A stretch of 13,800 nucleotides of DNA, taken from the NCBI GenBank assembly GCA_900550585.1, contig URST01000059.1, forward strand, positions 1 through 13,800. The letters are read 5' to 3'. A program made the position numbers and the translations under genes. This document shows positions 7,209 to 13,661 of the stretch, piece after piece (the first letter of the stretch is position 1; the number at the start of each line of letters is the position of its first letter). The notes below the pieces were generated by a model. It was given only the letters and a program-made list of their open reading frames with translations, was not told where the DNA came from and did not search any database. The stretch comes from an uncultured Eubacteriales bacterium (GTDB taxonomy: Bacteria > Bacillota > Clostridia > Oscillospirales > Oscillospiraceae).

Positions 7209-7246
7209 GGAAAGACCGGCGGGACACCGCCGGTCTTTCCTATTTT
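7209..7246. terminator. Bidirectional intrinsic terminator between convergent operons
   Basis: A perfect 14-bp stem (7209-7222 with 7227-7240) with loop GACA is followed by TATTTT on the plus strand and by TGCTTTTA on the minus strand. It closes the fhs operon and can also end spoIIP, whose stop codon (7242-7240) lies in its foot. Confidence 0.9.
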
Positions 7247-8358
7247 CCGGTGACCACCTGGGCGAACCCGGCGGCGAACAGCCGTGCGGCACGCAGCGCC
7301 TCATCCAGCGAATTGCCGGCGGTGCCGATCTCCACCAGCATGCTGCCGGTGGTCAGGTGCTGGTTGTAGTTGGAGTTGCGCAGCGTCATGGGCCGCATCA
7401 GTGTGGGCGACATATCCGTCAGCTTCTGCTGGACAGCTGCGGCCAGCTTCACGTTTTCCAGCCAGTGGTCGTTGTTGCTGCCCATGACCAGACTGATCTG
7501 GGCGCAGCTGGGATCCTCCCGGGTGATGACCTTGTACTGGTGGCCCGCCTTGTCCTCAATGGCGTCCCGGTGGACATCCAGCACAAAGGACAGCGTGGGG
7601 TATTTCTCCAGATATCCCCGGATGGCGTCGGCTGCCCGCTCGTAGGCCCCGTCGTAGGCGGGGTCGTCGTACAGCACCCGGTCGTGCAGCACGGAGATGC
7701 CGTAGGACGACAGAACGGCGGCTACCTCATCGCCCACCCGGATCATGTTCACCGAGGCGTCCGCCGTGCGGCAGGTACCGGTGGAGACGTACTCCTGTCC
7801 CTTGGGCATGGTATAGGCTTCGCTGCCGTGGGTGTGGATGATCAGCACCTGGGGTGCATCGTCAGACAGCGTAGCGGCGAAGCTGCCGTCGAACCACGAC
7901 GGCTCCAGCGCCTTGGTGGAGTTGTTCTTGATGAACACATCGCCCACCTGCACGAAACCGGCGGGGGAGGAGGGGGCGATGGTCTGAGATGCGGCGCCGT
8001 TGTCCTCATGGACAGGATCAGTGTCCTCCGCTGTGGGCGCTGGCTCAGCAGCGGACGGCGCGGCAGGTATCTCCTCCGCCGCCGGGACCGTCTGCTCCGG
8101 CAGCGCGGCCACCTCTGCCCAGGCGGACAGCAGCAGCGGGGATTCCCGCAGAGCCAGCAGGGCGGGCAGGGCCAGCGTGTCCGCCGGCATCATGTCCCCC
8201 AGCTCCCAGCGCAGCAGCGTCTCCGGCAGGTGGGCGGAGTCCCGGACGGCGTCCGCCGCCTCCCGGAGACTGTCGCTGCCCACAGTGGCGGCGGTGACCC
8301 AGAGCGTGGCGGCGGCCAGCGCCATGGCGGCCAGACGGCGGAAACGGTCTTTTTTCAC
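7240..8358 (-). CDS. spoIIP: SpoIIP: stage II sporulation protein P, cell-wall amidase
   Basis: SpoIIP is a membrane-anchored peptidoglycan amidase/endopeptidase that works with SpoIID and SpoIIM to drive engulfment of the forespore. The 372-residue product has a basic N-terminus and one hydrophobic segment (about residues 9-27), an Ala/Pro/Glu-rich linker (about 85-125), and then the amidase domain. Motifs are LIIHTHGSEAYT (172-183; His and Glu are likely zinc ligands), LDVHRDA (260-266), and SMLVEIGTAGNSL (339-351; likely catalytic Glu343). Start choice: GTG at 8358 lies 6 bases after AGGAGGG (8371-8365) and downstream of the predicted sigma-E promoter; an in-frame ATG at 8421 is upstream of that promoter and is rejected. 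It is a single-gene unit, convergent with the fhs operon. Length is near the usual ~400. Confidence 0.93.
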   Translation of the reverse strand: MKKDRFRRLAAMALAAATLWVTAATVGSDSLREAADAVRDSAHLPETLLRWELGDMMPADTLALPALLALRESPLLLSAWAEVAALPEQTVPAAEEIPAAPSAAEPAPTAEDTDPVHEDNGAASQTIAPSSPAGFVQVGDVFIKNNSTKALEPSWFDGSFAATLSDDAPQVLIIHTHGSEAYTMPKGQEYVSTGTCRTADASVNMIRVGDEVAAVLSSYGISVLHDRVLYDDPAYDGAYERAADAIRGYLEKYPTLSFVLDVHRDAIEDKAGHQYKVITREDPSCAQISLVMGSNNDHWLENVKLAAAVQQKLTDMSPTLMRPMTLRNSNYNQHLTTGSMLVEIGTAGNSLDEALRAARLFAAGFAQVVTGK

Positions 8359-8384
8359 AGATATCCCTCCTCGCTGTACAGACA

Positions 8385-8413
8385 AGCCTATGCGCCCTGC
8401 CCGGAGGATATGA
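8385..8413 (-). promoter_or_regulatory. Candidate sigma-E promoter of spoIIP
   Basis: On the minus strand TCATATC (8413-8407) and CATAGGCT (8392-8385) are exactly 14 bases apart. They fit the Bacillus sigma-E pattern KMATATT-N14-CATACAHT at 6 of 7 and 6 of 8 positions. The predicted start is near 8378, about 20 bases before the GTG. SpoIIP is known to be sigma-E dependent in Bacillus. Confidence 0.65.
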
Positions 8414-8421
8414 TTTTCCAC

Positions 8422-8450
8422 TTGCCAAAAAGGGAGGAAACTGCTATAAT
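8422..8450 (+). promoter_or_regulatory. Promoter of guanine deaminase transcript
   Basis: TTGCCA (8422-8427, 5 of 6 to consensus) and perfect TATAAT (8445-8450) are 17 bases apart. The predicted start near 8457 places the purine riboswitch at the very 5' end of the RNA. It is divergent from and close to the spoIIP promoter. Confidence 0.85.
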
Positions 8451-8464
8451 CACCGTAGAATATA

Positions 8465-8531
8465 GCTCATATAGTCCCGCGGCAACGGCGCGGGACGTTT
8501 CTACGGCGCCGCCGACGGCGCCACTATGGGT
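8465..8531 (+). promoter_or_regulatory. Purine riboswitch, guanine-type aptamer
   Basis: The three-way junction of the purine class is present. P1 is GCUCAUA (8465-8471) with UAUGGGU (8525-8531). J1/2 is UAUAGUC. P2 is an 8-bp helix (8474-8481 with 8489-8496) closed by GCAACGG. J2/3 is GUUUCUAC (8497-8504). P3 is GGCGCC with GGCGCC (8505-8510, 8517-8522), loop GCCGAC. J3/1 reads ACU. The base that selects the ligand is C (C8524), as in guanine riboswitches; adenine types have U. The GG of loop 2 and CC of loop 3 can make the kissing pairs. Loop 3 lacks the usual UAAA and loop 2 differs from GAUAUGG, so the loops are diverged while the core is intact. The downstream gene, guanine deaminase, agrees with the ligand. 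Confidence 0.9.
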
Positions 8532-8564
8532 GTTCTGACGAAGGTCAGGACGCCTTTTATTTTT
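8529..8564 (+). terminator. Riboswitch-controlled intrinsic terminator
   Basis: An 11-bp stem (8529-8539 with 8544-8554, loop GAAG) is followed by TTTTATTTTT (8555-8564). Its 5' strand shares bases 8529-8531 with the 3' strand of riboswitch P1, so aptamer folding and the full terminator compete at the foot of the stem. Confidence 0.87.
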
Positions 8565-8582
8565 GCACGGGAGGCATGACGC

Positions 8583-9848
8583 ATGACACAGGTATTACGG
8601 GGCAATATCGTCCACGCGCCGAAAATGGGAGAGCTGTCCATTCTGGAGCACGGCTACATGGTGTTGGAGGACGGCGTGATCCGGGGCATCTATCCGGCGC
8701 TGCCGGAGGAGCTGGCACAGGCGGAGCTGCGTGATTACGGCGACCGGCTGTTGATGCAGTCCTTCGCGGACATGCATCTCCACGCGCCCCAGTACCCCAT
8801 GCTGGGCATGGGCATGGACCTGCAGCTGCTGGACTGGCTGAATACCTACACCTTCCCCACGGAGGCCCGGTTCGCCGACACGGAGTATGCCCGCCGGGTG
8901 TACCGCCGGCTGGCCAGCGACCTCATCACCAGCGGCACCACCCGGGTGTGCATGTTCTCCTCCCTGCATACGGAGGCCACCTGGATCCTGATGGACGAAC
9001 TGGAGCGCGCCGGCGTCACCGGCTATGTGGGCAAGGTGAACATGGACCGCAACGGCCTGCCCGGCGTTCTGCAGGAGACAACGGAGGAGTCCGTCCGGGA
9101 GACGGTGCGGTGGCTGGACGGCTGCCATTTTGAGCACGTCAAGCCTATCCTGACGCCCCGGTTCACACCCAGCTGCACCGATGAGCTGATGACGGCGCTG
9201 GGTCGGCTGGCGCAGGAGCGCGGGCTGTATGTCCAGTCCCACCTGTCGGAGAACACCCACGAGATCGAGTGGGTGCGGGAGCTGCACCCCGACTGTAAGC
9301 AGTACTGGGAGACGTACAGCAAGTACGGCCTGTGGAAGGACCACACGGTGATGGCCCACTGCGTCCACTCCGATGAGCGGGAGCGCAGAGCCATCCGGGA
9401 GGCTGGCGTGGTAGTGGCCCACTGCGCCGACAGCAATGTGAACATCTGCTCCGGGCTGTGTCCCGTGCGGCAGATGGTCAACGAGGGCCTGTGGGTCACG
9501 CTGGGCAGCGACATCGCCGGCGGCGCGCAGCTGCCCATGTACAAGGTCATCACCATGACCATCCGCACCTCCAAGGCGCGGCGCGTCACGGACGGGTGGC
9601 ACCCGGATTTCCTGACGGTGCCGGAGGGCTACTATCTGGGCACCACCTCGGGACATAAATACTTCGGCGCCGGTGACGGCTTCGCCGTGGGCGACAGGCT
9701 CCACGCGGTGGTCATCGACGACGGCGACTTCCCGGAGGCCAGCCATCCGCTGTCGGTGCGGGAGCGGTTCGAGCGGGCCATCTACATGACCCACCGTCAC
9801 AACATCGTGTCCGTCTGGTCCGACGGGCGGGAGGTCGTGCGGCGGTAA
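8583..9848 (+). CDS. guaD: Guanine deaminase (amidohydrolase superfamily)
   Basis: The enzyme hydrolyses guanine to xanthine and ammonia in the cytosol. The 421-residue product shows the guanine-deaminase set: FADMHLHAPQYP (61-72, metal ligands His65 and His67), TPRFTPSCTDEL (191-202), QSHLSENTHE (218-227, His220 ligand and Glu223 acid/base), MAHCVH (257-262, His259), and GSDIAGG (308-314, Asp310 ligand). A closed TIM-barrel with one zinc is expected. The ATG is 8 bases after GGGAGG (8569-8574). It is a single gene between the riboswitch terminator and a strong end terminator. The guanine riboswitch supports the substrate; the APQY and PRFTPSC motifs separate it from cytosine and S-adenosylhomocysteine deaminases of the same superfamily. 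Confidence 0.93.
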   Translation: MTQVLRGNIVHAPKMGELSILEHGYMVLEDGVIRGIYPALPEELAQAELRDYGDRLLMQSFADMHLHAPQYPMLGMGMDLQLLDWLNTYTFPTEARFADTEYARRVYRRLASDLITSGTTRVCMFSSLHTEATWILMDELERAGVTGYVGKVNMDRNGLPGVLQETTEESVRETVRWLDGCHFEHVKPILTPRFTPSCTDELMTALGRLAQERGLYVQSHLSENTHEIEWVRELHPDCKQYWETYSKYGLWKDHTVMAHCVHSDERERRAIREAGVVVAHCADSNVNICSGLCPVRQMVNEGLWVTLGSDIAGGAQLPMYKVITMTIRTSKARRVTDGWHPDFLTVPEGYYLGTTSGHKYFGAGDGFAVGDRLHAVVIDDGDFPEASHPLSVRERFERAIYMTHRHNIVSVWSDGREVVRR

Positions 9849-9850
9849 CA

Positions 9851-9896
9851 GTGCATAAAGAAAGAGACGGTGTGAGCCGTCTCTTTCTTTATGCAC
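9851..9896. terminator. Perfect 20-bp inverted repeat, bidirectional terminator
   Basis: Bases 9851-9870 and 9877-9896 are exact inverted complements with a 6-base loop (TGTGAG). The inner GC-rich part (GAGACGG/CCGTCTC) is flanked by A-rich and T-rich runs on either strand, so it can stop transcription from guaD and from cooT. It starts 2 bases after the guaD stop and ends 14 bases before the cooT stop. Confidence 0.85.
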
Positions 9897-9910
9897 TTGT
9901 ATAGGGCGCG

Positions 9911-10090
9911 TCAGGACTGGCGGACGACGATGACGTTGTCCATCAGGTCGATCTTCTGGATGCTGCCGGCGACGGCAGTGGGGATGCCCATGATGTCCGT
10001 AAAGACCAGCTGGCCGTCCTTCTCCGTGACGGAGGCCACATTTTTGCACAGCACCTGCTGCGCGGTGTTATAGACGGTGGACAGGCACAT
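9911..10090 (-). CDS. cooT: CooT family nickel-binding protein
   Basis: This 59-residue protein matches the CooT family (once called predicted RNA-binding), small dimeric Ni(II)-binding proteins linked to CO dehydrogenase maturation in Rhodospirillum. Features are MCLSTVY at the start, the central KDGQLVFTDIMGIP (24-37), and the ending IQKIDLMDNVIVV (44-56). Start choice: the ATG at 10096 follows the GGGGG run by only 1 base and would add Met-Ser. The ATG at 10090 has a 7-base spacer and puts Cys at position 2, the conserved nickel ligand in CooT. It follows the His-rich gene by 2 bases, so the two are one operon. No CO dehydrogenase is in the window. Confidence 0.85.
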   Translation of the reverse strand: MCLSTVYNTAQQVLCKNVASVTEKDGQLVFTDIMGIPTAVAGSIQKIDLMDNVIVVRQS

Positions 10091-10092
10091 GC

Positions 10093-10356
10093 TCATTCCC
10101 CCTTCAGGATGCGGAGGGCCTCCTCCAGCTTCTCGTTGCCCAGCGTGAAGTCCACGACCGCATCGTGAAGCAGCTGCTGCGCCTCGCCGTCCACACTGTG
10201 GGCCAGCTCATGCAGCTCCTCCGCGTGGTGGCGGTTATGGCCCAGCATGTATGTCAGCAGCGCCAGCGTCTCCTCCGGCGAGTGGACATCGTGGGCGTGA
10301 GGGTGTTCGTGGCCATGGCAATGGCCGTGCTCGTGGTCATGTTCGTGCTGGCACAT
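10093..10356 (-). CDS. Histidine-rich putative nickel/cobalt-binding protein
   Basis: This 87-residue protein begins with a striking tail: His at every second position from 4 to 22, plus His25, Cys2 and Cys13. A helical part follows with further clustered histidines (40, 43, 44, 49, 53) and a C-terminal helix NEKLEEALRIL. Such tails store or deliver Ni or Co. Pairing with cooT recalls the CooT/CooJ nickel-chaperone set, but CooJ carries its His tail at the C-terminus, so orthology is not claimed. The ATG 10356 lies 7 bases after AGGAGG. Confidence 0.8.
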   Translation of the reverse strand: MCQHEHDHEHGHCHGHEHPHAHDVHSPEETLALLTYMLGHNRHHAEELHELAHSVDGEAQQLLHDAVVDFTLGNEKLEEALRILKGE

Positions 10357-10385
10357 AGGCGCACCTCCTGTTCAAAGCTGGCCCT

Positions 10386-10414
10386 ATCTTACCACGGGGC
10401 GAGGGAGAAGTCAA
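10386..10414 (-). promoter_or_regulatory. Promoter of the His-rich/cooT operon
   Basis: On the minus strand TTGACT (10414-10409) and TAAGAT (10391-10386) are 17 bases apart. The predicted start near 10379 gives a leader of about 23 bases. It is divergent from the dehydratase-cluster promoter. I see no obvious metal-regulator operator in between. Confidence 0.7.
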
Positions 10415-10491
10415 TTCACTTCCAGTTTTTGCAGATTTAACGGACAGATAGGAAAAAAGTGTCCAATATCTATGCAAAATAAACAAATAGA

Positions 10492-10520
10492 TTGACAAAA
10501 AAAGCACAATTATGTATAAT
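10492..10520 (+). promoter_or_regulatory. Strong consensus promoter of the dehydratase-like cluster
   Basis: TTGACA (10492-10497) and TATAAT (10515-10520) both match consensus fully with a 17-base spacer, in an AT-rich stretch unlike the surrounding DNA. The start near 10527 gives a roughly 40-base leader with AGGAGG at 10556-10561. No attenuator or riboswitch is visible, so high constitutive or repressor-controlled expression is likely. Confidence 0.92.
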
Positions 10521-10568
10521 TTTTCAAGAGACTGACGCATTTTCCGTTATTTTTTAGGAGGATGAGAA

Positions 10569-11765
10569 ATGAGGGACCTGAAACACCTGATCTACTTTGA
10601 GAACCTGCTTCAGGAGGCAAACAACGACCTTGTCAAACAGGGCCGTGATGATGGAAAGCTGGCGCTGGGCTACACCTGCTACTTCATGCCGGAGGTGCTG
10701 CTGGATCTGCCGGGCTGCTTTTCCGTGCGGCTCCGTGCGCCCCGCTGCACATCGCCGGATATGGCGACGTACTACATGTCCGCCCGCACCTGTCACTACG
10801 GCCGCAGCCTGCTGGAGCGTGCGCTGGAGGGCGGCTTCAACTTCCTGGACGCCCAGCTGGCCACCGAGACATGTACCGTGACCTGCCGGTTCCAGGAGCA
10901 TCTGCAGCGGATGCCCGGCATCATCAACAACGAGCGGTTCAAGTGCGAATTTACGGACGTACCGTTCAAAAAGACCGTCAACAGCATCGACCACTACGAG
11001 GGGCAGCTGCAGGCCCATGTGCTGGACTTCCTCCGCGACAACTACGGCGTGGACACCTCTGACGAGGCGCTGCGCAAAGCCATCGAGGAGCACAACGAGC
11101 TGTGCCGGATCGTGCAGGCCATCGGCGAATACCGCAAGCTGGACCAGCCCACCATCACCGGCTACGAGTTCCACGTCATCAATCTGGTGACCACGTCCTG
11201 TCCCAAGTATCTCATCATCGACAAGCTGCGGGACACGCTGGAGGAGCTGAAGACCCGCGAGCCGGACGCCAGACCCCAGTACCGCTGCAAGGTGCTGCTG
11301 GCCGGCAGCGAGAACGACGACCCGGATTTCACCAAGCTCATCGAGAGCTGCGGCGCGCTGGTGGTGGCCGACCGCTACTGCTACGGTGCCATGGAATCCC
11401 GCCAGCCCATCGAGATCAGGGAGGGAGAGACGCCCCTGCGGGCCATTGCCCGGCACTATCTGCTGACCAGCCAGTGCACCCGCTTCATGGAGCAGAACGA
11501 GATGCGCCGCCGCAAGCAGTATATCGCCGATCTGGCCAGGGAGTACAAGGCCGACGGCATCATCGTGGCCTCCAACAAGTTCTGCGAGTACTGGAGCTAT
11601 GAGCGGGTTATCGACACCATCGTGCTCCAGCGCGACTTCGGGTTCCCCGTCTGCTCCATTGAGAAGGAGTATATCAACTCCGCCAGCGGTCAGCTGCGTA
11701 CCCGGTTCCAGGCGTTCATCGAGAGCGTGGAGATCAAGAAGATCCAGGAGGGCGTCACGAGATGA
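10569..11765 (+). CDS. 2-hydroxyacyl-CoA dehydratase family protein, HgdB/BcrC-like subunit
   Basis: Members of this family carry a [4Fe-4S] cluster per subunit and, once given one electron by an activator ATPase, catalyse radical dehydration of 2-hydroxyacyl-CoAs or reduction of aryl-CoAs. The 398-residue product shows the family course: GYTCYFMPEVL (35-45), ARTCHYGRSLLE (72-83), TCTVTC (101-106), a mid region AIEEHNELCR (171-180), then LLAGSEN (243-249), GALVVADRYCYG (262-273), ADGIIVASNKFCEYW (328-342) and SGQLRTRFQAFIE (373-385). Cys75, Cys102 or Cys106, and Cys339 sit where the three cluster cysteines of HadB/HadC-type subunits lie (spacing about 30, then 230). The ATG follows AGGAGG by 7 bases; the stop overlaps the next start (ATGA). 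The substrate is unknown. Confidence 0.88.
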   Translation: MRDLKHLIYFENLLQEANNDLVKQGRDDGKLALGYTCYFMPEVLLDLPGCFSVRLRAPRCTSPDMATYYMSARTCHYGRSLLERALEGGFNFLDAQLATETCTVTCRFQEHLQRMPGIINNERFKCEFTDVPFKKTVNSIDHYEGQLQAHVLDFLRDNYGVDTSDEALRKAIEEHNELCRIVQAIGEYRKLDQPTITGYEFHVINLVTTSCPKYLIIDKLRDTLEELKTREPDARPQYRCKVLLAGSENDDPDFTKLIESCGALVVADRYCYGAMESRQPIEIREGETPLRAIARHYLLTSQCTRFMEQNEMRRRKQYIADLAREYKADGIIVASNKFCEYWSYERVIDTIVLQRDFGFPVCSIEKEYINSASGQLRTRFQAFIESVEIKKIQEGVTR

Positions 11766-13408
11766 AGAAGATCGACTTCAAGAGCGTGGCGGAAAAGCTG
11801 AAGACCACGGACTATAAGAAGCTGGCTAAGGATTTCTGGTACGGCAAGCCCCACGGCGAGCGCCGCCTCGGCGACCTGTACTGCGACAAGACCGGCCTGT
11901 ACAAGCACCGCGAGTGGCGCGGCGTAAAGGACACGTTCTACTATTTCCACAAGGTCTGGATGTATAACTACGCCATGCTGGTGTACGATGTTATGCGCTA
12001 CGGCGGCATCTGGACGTTTGCCAAGGGCTGCTGGCGCTACCGCTGGATGGGTCAGACCTACCTGCCGGTGCTGCACTGGTTCGACCGCGGCATGGAGGGC
12101 CTCCGGGGCGAGGCGCTGCGGGCCTGTCCCCAGCACTACCGGGCCATGACCAATGCCACCATCTTCCAGTTCATGCAGATGTTCCGCAACGACCTGAACA
12201 CCAACAAGGGCAGCAAGAAGGTGCAGGCGCGGCATGACAAGACCATCGCCCACGATGAGACGGTGTGGGGCGGCATCTTCTACCCGTTCAGCAAGGAGGT
12301 GGAGAACGTCCCCCTCCAGATGATCCCCTATTTCGTCACCTGCCACGTCAACAACCACACGGTGCTCAATTACATCGACGCGGTGCAGTCCCTGGGCCTG
12401 CCCGGTGACCCCTGCCCCATGTGCCAGGCGGAGGCCGGCCTGTTCGTGCTGGACGATGTGCCCGACTACTACAAGGCGGTCATCACGTCCAACGAGGCCT
12501 GCGATGGCTCCGTGGCCACCTCCATCATTCAGGACTGGCTCATTGACAAGCCGCTGTTCGCCATGCCCCAGCCCATGCAGTTCGACGATCCGCTGGTGCA
12601 GAAGCACTGCATGAAGGAGATCGAGGAGGCATGGAAGTTCATTGAGGAGCAGACCGGCGTGCCCTTCGACTACCAGCAGCTTTGCAAAAAGCTGGAGAGC
12701 CAGAACGAGCTGCAGCGCTTCGAGTGGGAGAAGTGGGACGTGGCGGCCAATACCAGCTACTATCCCATCAACGGCGTGTCCCAGGCGCTGTACCGCATCT
12801 ATCAGGCCCAGTACGGCGACCTGCCCATCTGGCACGAGACGGACAAGAAGGTCCGCAAGATCATGGAGAAGTGCGTAGAGCAGCGCATCAACAACTTCCC
12901 CCTGACCCGACACCGGGTCATCGCATGGTCCTGCGCGCCGCTGTACTACTCCAACTGGTGTACCTGGGCGTATAACTGCTGGGGCCTGAACACCATCATG
13001 AACATGGACTCCCTGATGTTCGACATGACCCTGCGCACCGACAGCTACGAGAACACGCTGGAGGACATGGCGCGGTATCACGAGTGGGCGCCCATGCGGC
13101 GCATGGCCGTAGGCGGTATGCACCACATCTTTGAGCTGTGGGAGAACATGGAGCGGTTCCACTGCGACATGGTCATGATGTACGACCAGCTGCTGTGCAA
13201 GGGCATGCAGGGCGTTCACGGCCTGTTCGAGGACGAGTTCCGCGCCCGGAACATCCACGCCATCTGGATGCCCCACGCGCTGCCCGACAAGCGCAACGTC
13301 TCCCGCGCGGAGATCCGCAGCATCATCAACGACTACATGACCACCGTCATGCACGAGGAGCCGCTGGATCCGTCCCTGCTGGAGTTCGACGATTCCATGA
13401 GCTGGTAA
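11762..13408 (+). CDS. 2-hydroxyacyl-CoA dehydratase family protein, enlarged HgdA-like subunit
   Basis: At 548 residues this is well above the usual 370-430 for the family. Residues 1 to about 140 form an extra N-terminal part rich in Trp, Tyr, Phe and basic residues. The family core follows: PYFVTCHVNNH (189-199), GDPCPMCQAEAG (215-226), NEACDGSV (244-251), the linker AWKFIEEQTGVPFDYQQL (290-307) and QNELQRF (314-320), and a C-terminal half with WSCAPLYYSNWCTWAYNCWG (389-408) and HCDMVMMYDQLLCKGMQG (467-484). Cys218 or 221, Cys247, and Cys468 or 479 match the three-cysteine spacing of [4Fe-4S] subunits. AGGAGGG (11746-11752) lies 9 bases before the ATG, which overlaps the previous stop by 4 bases. 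It is probably the partner of the preceding subunit in a heterodimer. No substrate can be assigned. Confidence 0.85.
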   Translation: MKKIDFKSVAEKLKTTDYKKLAKDFWYGKPHGERRLGDLYCDKTGLYKHREWRGVKDTFYYFHKVWMYNYAMLVYDVMRYGGIWTFAKGCWRYRWMGQTYLPVLHWFDRGMEGLRGEALRACPQHYRAMTNATIFQFMQMFRNDLNTNKGSKKVQARHDKTIAHDETVWGGIFYPFSKEVENVPLQMIPYFVTCHVNNHTVLNYIDAVQSLGLPGDPCPMCQAEAGLFVLDDVPDYYKAVITSNEACDGSVATSIIQDWLIDKPLFAMPQPMQFDDPLVQKHCMKEIEEAWKFIEEQTGVPFDYQQLCKKLESQNELQRFEWEKWDVAANTSYYPINGVSQALYRIYQAQYGDLPIWHETDKKVRKIMEKCVEQRINNFPLTRHRVIAWSCAPLYYSNWCTWAYNCWGLNTIMNMDSLMFDMTLRTDSYENTLEDMARYHEWAPMRRMAVGGMHHIFELWENMERFHCDMVMMYDQLLCKGMQGVHGLFEDEFRARNIHAIWMPHALPDKRNVSRAEIRSIINDYMTTVMHEEPLDPSLLEFDDSMSW

Positions 13409-13424
13409 AAGGAGGAGCCAAGAA

Positions 13425-13640
13425 ATGCGCAAGGTGCTGAAAATACTGAAAAAGATCATCCTCATCGGAATGGGCGTGTACGCCGCGCTGTTTGCCGTGT
13501 TTTTCTTCGATCTGGACGGCAAGGCCCTGTTCTACGGTGTGGAGCCGTTCCTGTGCCGCCACTATGACCGCATGGAGCGCCGCGACCCGCTGAAGCAGAA
13601 GTATGATATGGATAAGCCCCATTACGAGTATAACAAATAA
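13425..13640 (+). CDS. 71-residue single-span membrane protein of unknown function
   Basis: I do not recognise a family. The protein has a basic N-terminus (MRKVLKILKK), one hydrophobic helix (about residues 10-28), then a polar, Tyr- and charge-rich tail ending in DKPHYEYNK; Cys44 is the only cysteine. By the positive-inside rule the N-terminus is cytosolic and the tail outside, though the tail also holds many basic residues, so orientation is unsure. GGAGG (13411-13415) lies 9 bases before the ATG. It sits 16 bases after the large dehydratase-like subunit and 21 before the activase, with no terminator, so it belongs to the same operon. Codon use is like its neighbours, supporting a real gene. 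Confidence 0.75.
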   Translation: MRKVLKILKKIILIGMGVYAALFAVFFFDLDGKALFYGVEPFLCRHYDRMERRDPLKQKYDMDKPHYEYNK

Positions 13641-13661
13641 TTGCGAGGGAGAGAGAAGACC

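Noticed and set aside
4897..7227. 776-residue open frame on the minus strand opposite folD, the FNT channel and the CmpB-like gene
   Set aside because: It crosses four well-supported plus-strand genes, has GC-shadow composition rich in Gln, His and Ala, and no recognisable domain.
8453..8506. CCGTAGAA (8453-8460) exactly complementary to TTCTACGG (8499-8506) in the riboswitch core
   Set aside because: The predicted transcription start is near 8457, so the 5' part would not be in the RNA; the pairing is probably chance unless transcription starts further upstream.
8595..10049. 484-residue open frame on the minus strand opposite guanine deaminase
   Set aside because: It runs through the terminator hairpin and cooT in a different frame and shows no domain.
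11690..13522. 610-residue open frame on the minus strand opposite the dehydratase-like genes
   Set aside because: Same shadow pattern; the plus strand has ribosome binding sites, overlapping start/stop and family motifs.
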